A stretch of DNA of 64,000 nt from Ephemerocybe angulata (lineage: Eukaryota > Basidiomycota > Agaricomycetes > Agaricales > Psathyrellaceae). Positions 22,628 through 33,473 of this stretch are shown piece by piece. The stretch is from NCBI GenBank assembly GCA_013368325.1, contig JAACJK010000067.1, positions 1 to 64,000 of the forward strand, written 5' to 3'. How positions within the stretch are numbered: position 1 is the stretch's first letter; the number at the start of each line of letters is the position of its first letter. The translations under genes and the position numbers were made by a program. Under the pieces are notes generated by a model. It was not told the DNA's origin, searched no databases, and saw only the letters and a list, made by a program, of their open reading frames with translations.

Positions 22628-23068
22628 ATGATTCCGGTAGTAGAGCTCGAGCTACAAGGCCTTCTTGTTTTCAATTCATGGACTTTTCATGTTTACGAGG
22701 ATACATCGCGGGTACAACAAACACTGAGCTTCACCGGCTCTTCGGTAAGTAGAAGGCAAACCGGCTTTGTCAGCGAAGGCGGATCACGCTGCCACGAGAG
22801 GGCGGCGGGCGCCAAATCTGAACTTGCATCTTCCACCTCAACTCCCTTCACCTCTAGTCGCAGCAACCCGCCCAAGAAGCCAGAACCTGGTATTGTAAGC
22901 CTCGCGCACCTCTGGGACACAGAAAAAATGTTAGAGAAACATATCTGATCAAATCACGATCCTTAGCTCGTCAATCTATCGGGCACTACGGAACGCCTTC
23001 ATCATTACACATTGGGTGGTAGACATTGGAATCCAGCGCGACTTTATTTCTGGCTAAAGGTATCGTAA
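22628..23068 (+). CDS. Possible small protein of unknown function
   Basis: Two exons, 22628-22894 and 22967-23068, joined through a GTAAGC...CCTTAG intron give 122 residues starting MIPVVELELQGLLVF and ending GRHWNPARLYFWLKVS. The second exon is compositionally protein-like (LVNLSGTTERLHHYTLGG) and only makes sense after splicing. The middle is Ser/Thr/Pro-rich. There may be further exons upstream. No family recognised. It ends 119 bp before the cyclo-ligase start on the same strand. Confidence 0.35.
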
Positions 23069-23187
23069 ATAACTGAAGTGTGGGTGCTTTGAGCTGCTAT
23101 TGGTCCGATAACATAGGGTGACTGAATACAGCTAGCTCATTTGCCTCGTTGGTCGACTCGAGCCAAGCCGTCATAACCCGGATTCGG

Positions 23188-24539
23188 ATGTCATCCCTTC
23201 AGTGCCTCTCAAAACAAAAGCGTCTACTTCGCAAAGCCGTCAGTGCCTGTCTTGGGCGAGTAACGACTGCCTCTATTGATGCGCAGTGTATGTGTCTTGT
23301 CTTCTCCTCCGGCCAATCATTGACCTCCTCGCTGCCTGCTAGCCAATGAGATCGCGCGGCGGATACAGACGATCCCCGAATTCAGAACTGCTAGCGGGAT
23401 TTCCTGCTACCTGAGCATGCCTTTGAATGAAGTGGCAACAGGGCCCATCACGACACATGTCTTAAGCCAATCAGGTAAGGAGGACTACTGTTTTCAGAGG
23501 TCCATGTTAACAAGCCACAAAATGCGATTGCATAGGAAAGCGACTTTTCGTTCCCAAGATTACTAGTAAGGAGAACAGTCTCATGGACTGTTTCGAAATC
23601 TATAGTGAAGAGGATTTGGAATCCTTGCCGAGTTGTGCTTGGGGCATCAAGGAGCCGGATCCTTTGTACGATGGAAAAGCCAGAGCCAATGGTAGGTTCG
23701 TCTCCTTTGAATGCTGATCAAGGGGTTACCGGTGACACCTTACCTCTTTGATCCTTCGTACTACGTGAAATCACTCTGATCGTCGTTCCATGATTTTGCT
23801 AATGTATGTCATTTACAGCTCTGGAGGAACAAACGGAACATTTAGATGTTATATTGCTCCCTGGTAGGTCATTGCTTTCAGCTCAAGAACAAGGCCCCAT
23901 ACTACCTTGAAGCAGACCTTGCTCACCTAGTTGGGAGGCTAACGGAGCAAAATTGTAACACGCCTTCTATTTCGCAGCCGTAGCATATGATCGATCCTTC
24001 TCGCGATTGGGTCACGGAAAAGGGTACTACGACAGATTCATCACGGCCTATACCTCTCGGGGCCGACGCCGGCCACTCCTTGGTGCGTGCTCCCACTCTA
24101 TAATGCATTTTCCGAATTATCGAGAGTTGGGCTAACTGTCCTCTCAATCTCCACCATCCTATACGACATCCCGTCTGACAACTGTCGACTCCACTGTACC
24201 ATTCCAAACCTTCTGTGTCCCGTATCCTTAACGCTCATCCCTTGCGATTCGCACATAAATTGTGCTTGGAACGAATATCTCACGGAACATTCGGTTTTCG
24301 TCGACCCATCCGCCCTCCATGTACCACGCCGTCACGACAATTGGGGTCTCCTTCACTTGTCAATTTTGTGCCGGCACGTCGAAATGGCGCACTTTGTAGT
24401 CGGCTTGTCGCTTCGAGAACAGCTTCTCGAAAGTGGAGCGATACCCATGTCGGATTTCGACTGGAAGGTAGATGTGGTTGTTACTCCGGACGAGATTCTC
24501 GTCAGGGAGAAGGAACGCGGAGAATCGACCACCCAGTGA
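23188..24539 (+). CDS. 5-formyltetrahydrofolate cyclo-ligase
   Basis: MTHFS (FAU1 type) converts 5-formyl-THF to 5,10-methenyl-THF with ATP, returning stored folate to one-carbon metabolism. Six exons (23188-23287, 23343-23474, 23536-23691, 23819-23873, 23978-24082, 24401-24539) join in phase to 228 residues, the normal size. Evidence: N-terminal SKQKRLLRKAV with the basic ATP-binding residues, CYLSMPLNEVATGPI, KRLFVPKI, and the family signature SRLGHGKGYYDRF followed by SLREQLLESGAIP and DWKVDVVVTPDEI. Start chosen at MSSLQCLSKQKRLL because it leaves the expected short N-terminus. The last intron (24083-24400, 318 nt) is about five times longer than the others. Confidence 0.92.
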
Positions 24540-27500
24540 GGATATGGTACGTTAGCGCCGACTTCTTGCACTCCCCTACCTCACAGTAACTTGCTTCTAG
24601 CGTGGAGAAGGATCAGCTCCTAAGGAACCTCATGTCGCAGAAGAATATGGTGGTATCGTACTGGAACATGGGCCTGGATCCATCTCCGACCGAATGAATG
24701 CCTATTGCATGAACCGTTGGCCCTAGCTTCTCGGCTTCGATTTTCTGCAACCTCGCCGTCCCGGGTCAGTTTTGCGTAGCCCAAGACATCAACAACGACA
24801 AAAACCATCAGTTTTAATTTAGACATGGGGTAAGTACTAAGAACCATGTGCACAGGTAGTGTCCCAATCTGATGCAAGATACCGTCTCGGATGTTTGGAC
24901 AGTGAGTGACGAAAACCGCAACTTCTCACTTTGTTCTCACTGCCTATGTGATCTCTCGGACTCGGAATCGAATGCCGAAATGACAGCTTAATTGCATCCT
25001 TGGGCTAGTTCATCTGCCCAGCACTCCTCGCTGACCCCAGAATTAGAGTCTTCTTCGAACTCGGTGCTCCCAGACACACTGTTCCGGCAAACGCTATCTG
25101 ACGATTTAATGTAATCCTTGACGTTATACTGACGAGTTTGACTTTTCAGCGTGGGTGATATGACGCTCAAATATCGTTCAAAGGTTTCTATATGGCAGGC
25201 CACGGTGCCGCCTATGAGATCGACTCGAGCGCTTGCGCAAAGCCCATCTCACGACTACGTGTGTGGCACAGTGTTCGATTTCCACGCCGTTAGTGGCAGG
25301 TGGGGCTCTTGACGATCCTCGATGATAAGACACAGTTAAGGTATTTGTCTTTAGACGACGGCGTTAAGATGGAGTGGGGCCTCCTCGAGGTCTCCTCATG
25401 GCTACCACTACCACTACATGGGCACGTATTCCATCGCTTCCTAGACTGGTACAGTTCTCGTAAACGATGTGGTGAACTCCATGAAGCGAAATCCACGGGA
25501 TTGGACACACCGCTCAATATCCACCTCCCTGCGCCTGACCCTCGACTAACAATATAATAGCTGTGGGCCTGCTGCCCGCTCTCTGGGAACCCCGGACATG
25601 TAAGCTTCGCCGGTACTCCCAGTTCTCGGGTGACCCCAAGTTTCACTAGGAATCAAAGAATTCCCATCAGCGTATTGGCTTCCAAAGGGGCGAGGAACTT
25701 TCTCCCTTTTTAAGCTTGGTGAGATTGGCATGATCTCAACCTGAGTTCATATACCGGCACTATCGGCCCATTCATATTAGTCCGTCAATGCACGACAGCG
25801 TCGACCCCAAAAATAGTTACGCTACACCCATACACTTTTTGGACCATCCAAAACTTCGTGGAGCATCTCCGTCCCGAGCTTGCGGCCCCGAGGGCGGTAC
25901 CTTGATAAGCTTATCTGTAGCTTGTCGTAGAATTGTCGCAGTGCGGGTAGTTTGGTCTCTGGACCGGAGGAGACAAGGAACAAGCTCGAAAGGAAACTTG
26001 GGGGGTGAGAGTTTTCAGCCTCCTTAACTCCAATTATGTGGGATCCAGCACATCAGCCGTCGTGGTTTCAATGCCCCATGAACATTATCTACCATCTGAG
26101 GTTACTGAGTGGGTCCACCGCCTAAGTACGATCAGCCGCTTACTTACCGAAATGGCAGTCGGCGCCACCGCCGCCCGGAACGGTACCTTTGATGAACGTG
26201 AACTTTAAGCGCTCGGAGGTGGAAACGCAGTAGAGTGGCCCTCTAAGGGGAAGGCCGGGTGCGTGTTCGTTCTCTTTCTTCCTTGAAGTACCATACCTTA
26301 TGTACCAGACCTGCATTCCAGGCCCTCCATGTGCTTCTCTGTCACCGTTGACGATTACATACTGCAATACGCCAGGAACTTAGGATTGCGAGCGACTGAG
26401 CCGAACAAAGCAAATTTGGAATGTCACGCTGATATAACACACCTCAAAACTTAGTGGAACGGCAAGGAGAGGGTCATATGCTTATCTCAGAATCTTTGTT
26501 TCAACCTTCGATGTGCCTAATGCTTCAACTCTGAGGGATTTATAACAAGGAAAGGCTGAGTATGTCGATCCTTGTGGTGTAAAGCCTTTTGCCACTGATA
26601 GTGTGATTAGCACCAACTGACGGCGTAGATAGAATTGGTAGAAACAAGGCAATCTTTTGCAACAAACGGCTCAATATGGCTTATGATCTCTTTTACACTA
26701 TACTGACACGCTGAGGCGTTCACTTTACACCCCGGTAACTTCCTAAGAGCGTGTTTGTCGGGCTCTTTGAACTTTCCCCTGATCATGGCCACTGCTTCCC
26801 GTAGCATGAGTCTGTCGAGTGTCATATCAGGACTTCTCTGTAGTTGCTTCAAACTATCTTCTTCCATGCCAGTGCGTTGCCAATTTTTTCTCTGTGACCC
26901 GCATCTCTGCGTATGGGTACTATATTGATACCCAAGTGATGCCAGAGCCCGGCGTTTGTTAATTAAACCACTCATATGACTACCGCTGCGCACCCTATCT
27001 CTCCGGTAGTTCACTATCGCAAGAATTGAACAAGACAGGGAAAACCCCAGAGCAAAAATGCTGCTTATTGACCGTATGATTGACGGCCTGAATGGACGGC
27101 GACCTTTAGAGACTAAACCTAAATCGAACATGCACAATTCCATTGCCAAGGGGCCTCGCAGAATTCGCCTCTCTTATTCTTCAGTGTGATCTTCCGACAA
27201 GCTGTGGTGACCCCTCTAGAGGGATGAACAGTCGTCTCGTAGCCATGGATCTCCCGCTCTGACCGAGTTTTCACCCCATTGAATATGATCGGGGTTACTC
27301 TGACTGGTATGGCCGCCCTCGGGTGGCGCCAATTGTTTCTTATTTCTAACACTTTCTGCCTCGCTATGTTGTGCTCCTTATCTCTCCTATGCATTACCAT
27401 TCACTTTGCTACCTCCGTTTGGGACTTTGAAGCAATCAGCAAGTGAAGCCTTCCGAGCACTTCGGAATTCTGGCATCACGAGCACGCACCCCCCATGTGT

Positions 27501-28119
27501 CCCAATGGGCTCCATGTGAATCTGATCTCCTTGAGCCTCAGGCCACTCGGTTCGACTTCAAGTTTCTGAACTCGTCAGCCATGCTTGATCATATTCTTGT
27601 CCTGCGATCGGGAATGCCTCAGAAAGGGAATTACCACGGAAGGCACGCCTCGATCAGGGGCACAATTAGGCGCTCAGCACGCGGGAGACCATACCCGAAT
27701 CTACGCGAGCTACGTGGACTCTCGTGGAGCGATCGCGTGCCTTCGCGTGCCTGTAGCTGGCGACCATTGGCTTGCCACCTCTTCTCGGCATCAAAGCGCC
27801 ACACGATTTCGAGGCATGTTGCCCAAGATCGACATCAGGTTTTTTGTTAGTCTGGGGAGACTATTGCCCACTGCTGAGAACGAAAGAGAGGTTAGTAGAT
27901 GTCGGCGGAGCGGATTGTGCATTCCCACCAAAGGTGGCCTACAAAGAGATGGTAGTACAGATACAACGGGATGGATAGGGGGTGGAAATACAACTAAAGA
28001 AACAGGAAATACAGAAACAGCGGTCGTCCGAAAGGACGGCACGCTCTAAAAGCACAACATGAAGGAAAGTGTAATTCTACAAAGATTGAGATACATGAGC
28101 TTTACAACAGCTGTCGAAG
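24540..28119. other. Gene-poor stretch of 3.6 kb
   Basis: No frame longer than about 180 codons and none with a recognised domain. On the minus strand 26607-27149 encodes a possible membrane segment (SIFALGFSLSCSILAIV) and ends KVNASACQYSVKEIISHI; a second minus-strand frame at 24988-25203 contains TRQYNVKDYIKSSDSVC, which may be a diverged copy of the same piece. These look like gene debris. No RNA gene, CRISPR or clear repeat seen. Confidence 0.5.
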
Positions 28120-29432
28120 TTAGATGAAAGTGAGGTCGTCGTCGGAATCGTCGGAATCAAGCCCTAAGTGTGGGCAACCCTGCTCCGCGAATGCATCTTC
28201 GAAGGGGGATGTGACGTTGGGCATTGCGGGCGGAACAGGTCCTTTTGTGTTCTGCAGAACAAAGTCCAGGATAAGCTTGTTAACCCTGTAGTGATGGGAA
28301 TCAGTCAAGGTCAACACGCATGCTCGCCCAACGTACTCTGCAGGCTTCGTGACACTTCCAAAATGTGGTGCGTCTGCAACGCACGTCAACTGGACATTCA
28401 ACCCCGCGCCTTGCATACGATCGAATAGCTCTTCCGTGAAATCAATAGGGTAGGCGATGTCAGCCCCGCAATGGATCAGGTTTATTGGACACTGAACACG
28501 CTGGAGAAGAGCGGGCGGATGTGGCTTCCGATCACAGAAGAACTTCACAGAGACTGTATGGAGCTCTTCAAGCCTTCCCTTTGTCCAATTCCTCATTGCG
28601 TCTGGTACTGTCAGCTGGATCGTACTAGAATATGATGTATTAGACAAAGACGGGACGTATACGGTTTTAAAAGCACGTACGCCTGGATCAGACTTGTCTG
28701 TTGACCGTTGAAGCCGAGTTGAAGCGCCCCACATACTGCGTCCAAAAGAGCCCCTTCGTCTACATGCTCTGGATCTGCCTGACTCTCGGCCCAGCACTCA
28801 TATATCTCGGTCCTTCCTTCTGCTACATCAGCAGGCTTAATGAGTCAAACGGTGTCAGAAGGTTAAGGCGCTGCTAAGGATTGCACACGGACCTCCTGCA
28901 AAGGCAACGGTGACACCATGGACATGGACAACACGCGCTCGGGGTGTGCGACAGATAGTTGCAGAGCCACACATGCTCCCATTGACAGCCCAACCACATG
29001 ACAAGGAGGTAACAAAAGGGCTTCCTATCAGTGGCAATGGACAGGGAATGATGAGGCGTCGTTTAATTATTGGGAAATTGCGACGGACCATGAAGTGGTA
29101 GACATCCTCCGCAGCTTCTGCTCGCCGAAAATCCGATGGCACCTCCCCTATCGTCTTGCCGTGGAGGCGCGCGTCCAAGGCTACGAGATTGAAGCGCCTC
29201 AGATTGGGATCCGCAAATTGGGCTACAATGTCACAAATGAGTTTGACGCTGACGATCGGAGAAAAAGGGGGAGCGCACGATGGTATATATGGTGGCCTAC
29301 ATATACTGGATGAAGGAAGAGAACTGTGGGGAGGGAGGGGTTTATCCGCCTAGCAGAGGCATGGGTTGGCGTTGAGATCGTGTAGTAAAACGAGGCGGGG
29401 CCCGAAGGCGTGTTTGTTGATACGAAAGGCAT
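28120..29432 (-). CDS. Alpha/beta-fold hydrolase
   Basis: Six exons (29279-29432, 29089-29222, 28889-29024, 28681-28822, 28337-28624, 28120-28285) join in phase to 339 residues. Fold markers: oxyanion-loop strand TVLFLHPVYVGHHIY, then FNLVALDARLHGKT, the nucleophile elbow VGLSMGAC (Ser in G-x-S-x-G), a cap region (RNWTKGRLEELHTVSVKFF), the acid-loop INLIHCGADIAYPIDFTEEL and the catalytic His in DAPHFGS. Thus a Ser-Asp-His triad is complete. The C-terminal tail is acidic (LDSDDSDDDLTFI). No signal peptide, so probably intracellular. Substrate cannot be told; esterase, epoxide-hydrolase-like or peroxidase-like members share this fold. Confidence 0.88.
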
Positions 29433-30162
29433 AGGTAAGATAAAGGAGGTGGGGTAGGACGAAGTGATTTGGGCGGGGCGTCAAACGAAGTAGAGCATGC
29501 CCAGGGTACTAGAGGCTGTATATAAGCACTCGTTGTCGATGCCGTGATCAGGACGCATCTGACCGATTATGATCATCTGGGAATATTTCACCGATCTGTT
29601 CACATACCATGGGCAGCCAAGGGGACAACCCCGCGGTCACGCCAATACACACGCGGAAATGCAGAGTCAGCCACCGTCGTACTGCCGGTTTAGCCAGTCT
29701 CGAGAAAGTCGCCGGCAAGATTTCTCATGCAGAGATGGCCGGGTGGGGCTGTGGGCTGCTGTGGGACGGTCGGGATCCAATCAGCTTACGCCGGAGATAT
29801 TGACCATACACCGACATCTGCTTCCTTGTTCCAGAAATGCTGCCTCCTTCTCATGTGCTGCCATGTGGGGGGCCAAATATTGAGCTTATTCAAGAGTTTT
29901 TCGGGGTCGAGGTTCCAGGCAAGTGTGGTGGGTTGTGTGTCTCGTATGTATGCACGAGCCTGACAACCAATCTCGAAGAAGACGACTCTGTACCGGTCCT
30001 CAAGAGATGGTGGTGTTGGCCTGAGAGTGTGAGGAAATGCGGTGAATTGGCACCAATGAGGTCTTGACGGGCATGTGATGACATTCTCATGAGGTTGAAG
30101 GCAATTCGTATGGAGAAAGGCATGGGCGGTGTATGGTGTATCCACGAGTCGAAGACTCAACG
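29433..30162. other. Intergenic; promoter of the hydrolase and downstream of the RAD51-like gene
   Basis: No supported coding sequence. A TATATAAG box at 29519-29526 lies about 90 bp upstream of the hydrolase start on the other side, and its orientation is uncertain. Nothing else seen. Confidence 0.4.
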
Positions 30163-31451
30163 TCAGATAGTGGCGAAGACAGCAGTTTCAAGAACCTAAG
30201 AACCAGGTAAGTGACGCGGCAGCAGGTGAGCTAAGTATCGAGACTTGCTTACCCAGTTGTTGGGCTGCGCGGCATGAAGGCAACTCTCCAAGATTTTCCG
30301 CTTGGAAGGAACATCGAACCTGGGGACACACAAGTAAGTTTTACCTTCTGCGAGTGGGATGTGTGCGCTACCTGGGCCTAGATATGAAAATGACATCTCC
30401 AATAATTCATCGTCCTCCATTTCAGCAGGAACTTCTGCTGAGCGAAGAGTCTGACTGCTTATCTCAGAAGTAATGACCACCTGATTGATTGTTTTCGTTA
30501 ACTTGAGTTGCCCAATACAATACTTCGTTAAGCTTACCGAAACGTGGTTGGTGGCCGTTAATCTCGCGAGAACCTGTTTCACTTTCAGAAGGATAGCTTT
30601 TCTATTGCTTGGACTGAGTTGGCTGAGAATGTGGAATGACGATGTTAAGGAACTAAGGACAATCAATGTGGCCTAACAGGGTATTCGGCTGTTAGACAGG
30701 GCCGTGAAGACAGGCACACGCAACAAACCTGGGGCGACATTTTCAAGATATCAGGAAGTTGCTCTATAAAAAGCATAAACGCCGCCAACGTTTGAGGCTT
30801 TGTGTATATCATGGCGCCGTCGTTCGATGCACCTGTTTTGAGTCCCCATCAATAGAGACATGAGGAAGCCAATGAATTGAGTTCGCACGTTGGGTTAGAG
30901 CCATGAGAAAGGTCCGGTCTATCATGTTCTGGCAATCTAGAGAAGTGTTGGTTACAGCGAATAGGGATGCTTGAAGGTACTGTTCGGTCCCACCCGCAAT
31001 TATGAGCCTTTTCCCATCTTCGACGAAGCGCTCCATCAGATTCATTGCAATATATTCAGTAGGAGTGCCTGGAAGACCGGCCAATTCAAGAATGTGTCCA
31101 GAATGAAGGCCTCCACGGAGTACTGCATCAAGTCCCTTGCATCCAGTACGTGTTCTGTGGGCGGGTCGGACCAATGCAGCTGCTGCATGCGCCACACGAG
31201 GTGTCGAAGGGATGGTTCTGCATAGCTCTGCGATCGCGAGAACATGCTCTGCGACCTCGAGCGGCGAGTAAAGGTCTAAAAGGTTGGCATTAGCGAGCGC
31301 TAGTTTATTCTGAGGGAAAGGATGCACCTTGTGCGAGCTCTTCAGCCGTTACATTCGTAAGATCTTGAAGGCTTTCGTAACCTGCAGCTGTAAGTGCAGT
31401 AATGGCATATCGGGGGAGACCAAGGGACAGGATCGAGCGGTTTAAGACCAT
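30163..31451 (-). CDS. RecA/RAD51-paralogue-like recombination protein
   Basis: Seven exons (31328-31451, 30994-31275, 30889-30936, 30729-30832, 30538-30672, 30253-30480, 30163-30195) give 317 residues. The N-terminus (LGLPRYAITALTAAGYESL...VTAEELAQ) resembles the helix-hairpin-helix region of RAD51C-type proteins; TGCKGLDAVLRGGLHSGHILELAG is the run-in to Walker A (quoted discontinuously across residues about 78-102), but the P-loop itself reads GLPGTPTE, with no GKT/GKS. Then LIIADCQNM, PATLIVLSSLTSSFHILSQL (Walker B position without a clear Asp), LLKVKQVLARLTATNHVSVVITSEI and a beta-rich end. Predicted to work in homologous recombination as a RAD51 mediator, perhaps structural rather than catalytic. 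The last 11-codon exon is the least certain; without that splice the frame ends at 30196. Confidence 0.72.
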
Positions 31452-31822
31452 TTCCACCTAAGTATGGTGCCTTAGTAGAACTTTGTACCATACGACCCCA
31501 TGGAAACAATCTTCCCAAGCACCGTCCCCCCTGTTATGGTGGTCTTTAGGAGAAAGCGCGTCCGAGTCGTGCAACTGCGTGACGGTTTCAAATGACGCTG
31601 ATAGCCCCGGAGTTTAACATGCGCAAATACGCACTCGCGCAATTCCTCACCAGTCGGAAATAATCAAGAAAGGCAGGATCAAGCTCGAACACAATACATT
31701 GCTCAGCGCTCAGCGCTCAGTGCTCATTCCTCGCCGTATACCGCACAAGGAAAAGGCGAAAAGTGTACAAGGTGAGATATATGGATATTACAGGCTCTGA
31801 TAAGTAATCGACAAACGGAGCC

Positions 31823-33254
31823 TCACGCGATGGGCGATGGAGGCTTTCGTAACAGCTTCACGGGGACCTTCTTCATATGCTCCGCCCTCTGGGAAGAGGG
31901 TACCTGGTAGCCACATACGCTCGCTACCATGGCCAGCCGTTGTGATGTATTAGTCCCGGCTTCGCTGGGAGCGATAGCTCCAGACCTAGGCGAGGATGGC
32001 GAGGTCGGTCTCGAGGGACCTGGAGGGCCTATCACTTGAATTATCGACTGGGACTCGACACTGTGAACCTCAATAGTGCCGTCCGGGAGTAGTGTCGTGA
32101 TATATGGATAGTCCAGTGCTAAGACAGTATTAGCACAGGAAACACTCAGAGGAAAGGAACAACTTACAGATTCCAAGAGGATATGAAGACCACTGGAGAG
32201 TGCCTCGGACAGGGTCACCGTTTCCAGTGATGAAGAGGCCGAGCGTACTTGCGCCTGTCCATGATAAGATGAGAAATTCGTTATCGCTGATAACTGTAAT
32301 GTGGGGCTTGATTTTGAGTGTGCTTTCTGGTGGAGCTTGCGATATAGGTAAGATGGGAAAGAGCTGTGCCTCTTCCAGGTCGATGATGTTGTAGTTCTCA
32401 TGGTCGGCAAAGCAAACATACCGACCCGTTCTTCGAGCCAGCACGGCGTTCGTCCCTTGAGGAAGAGGAATCTCCTGTGCAATTGGTTCAGTGGGGGAAC
32501 AGGAGGGTAAGAGATGTCGCGCACCCGAGAGTAGAAGAGGCGATCTTTCAGAGAGAACATAGCGATTCCATTCCGCTTGATGGCGCACAAATCGACGGGG
32601 TCCGGCACGGTCGTATAGCCCAGAGCAGAATTCAAGGACGGAGGCGGTCGACGAACCTGCTGCTCATCCACAGCAAAAGTTATAACGTTTCTAATAGGCT
32701 TGACGGAGTGAGGTTCCAGTGATGGGAGGGTATAGAAGTGAACTTGTCGATCTGGGGAGGAATAGGGGAGGTTAGTAAATCGCATGACTGTGAAGGTTCG
32801 TCTTGCTCACCGGACTGGACCAAAGCTCGCGAGATGCTGGGGACGAGAACAATGCTGTCAATAGGACGTTCCCCCGGCACTATCTGTCGAGAAACGATAA
32901 CATATGACTCCAACTGAGTAGATATTATGAGTCGCGCATCGGGGTATCAGGACATACACAGCGGCCAATACACACTTTCTCCGGGCCATCTGGCTGCAGC
33001 AAGAAGCGGAACAGCTCTCCATTGGAGGTCCCCACATATATCTCACCCCCTACCACACTTCAGCTTACAGTGAAGGACTATAGGATGAGTACAACATACC
33101 TAGAGCCTGTGCGCAGGTAATCCGGCTGTTAGTCTGGGCTACGTCGCTCAGAAGCTGCGGATGGAGGCTTCTTGGAGTACCCACCGAAGAAATCGTTCAG
33201 AAGTGTCGCAACCTGGTATGGTGGGACATCGTTCGCTGTGGATACAGCGGCCAT
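31823..33254 (-). CDS. CNH-domain protein, N-terminal part of a Vps39/TRAP1-type protein
   Basis: Seven exons (33185-33254, 33100-33138, 32976-33049, 32811-32913, 32525-32751, 32168-32474, 31823-32118) join in phase to 371 residues. It has the citron-homology (CNH) beta-propeller pattern of Vps39, Vps3 and TGFBRAP1: EIYVGTSNGELFRFLL, QVHFYTLPSL, DLCAIKRNGIAMFSL, AVLARRTGRYVCFAD, NYNIIDLEE, DNEFLILS and PYITTLLPDGTIEVHS. These HOPS/CORVET subunits tether endosomes and vacuoles, but full-length members have 800-1000 residues with clathrin-repeat helices; here the frame ends soon after the propeller (KKVPVKLLRKPPSPIA). It may be truncated or a specialised short form. Divergent from the RRM gene, 219 bp start to start. 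Confidence 0.75.
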
Positions 33255-33473
33255 TGCTTCAAGCGCTCATGGGGGAAGCTTAAGAAGCTGAGCACGGTGC
33301 CGCCTTCGGAATGCATCCGCAGCGGAGTCGGAATAAGTGATCCCATCAAACCTCGCCGTCGGCTACTTAAATCCCGGCCAGCGTCATTGAGCTTTCCTCC
33401 ATCCTCTTGACCACCAGCGACCACCACCCCGACGCTGAGCATAATCGCGAGTTTCAGGGCTCGCCGATAGAAC
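33255..33473. promoter_or_regulatory. Bidirectional promoter, CNH protein / three-RRM protein
   Basis: Start codons are divergent and 219 bp apart. No TATA box is evident. Expression of both genes must be driven from this segment. Confidence 0.5.
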
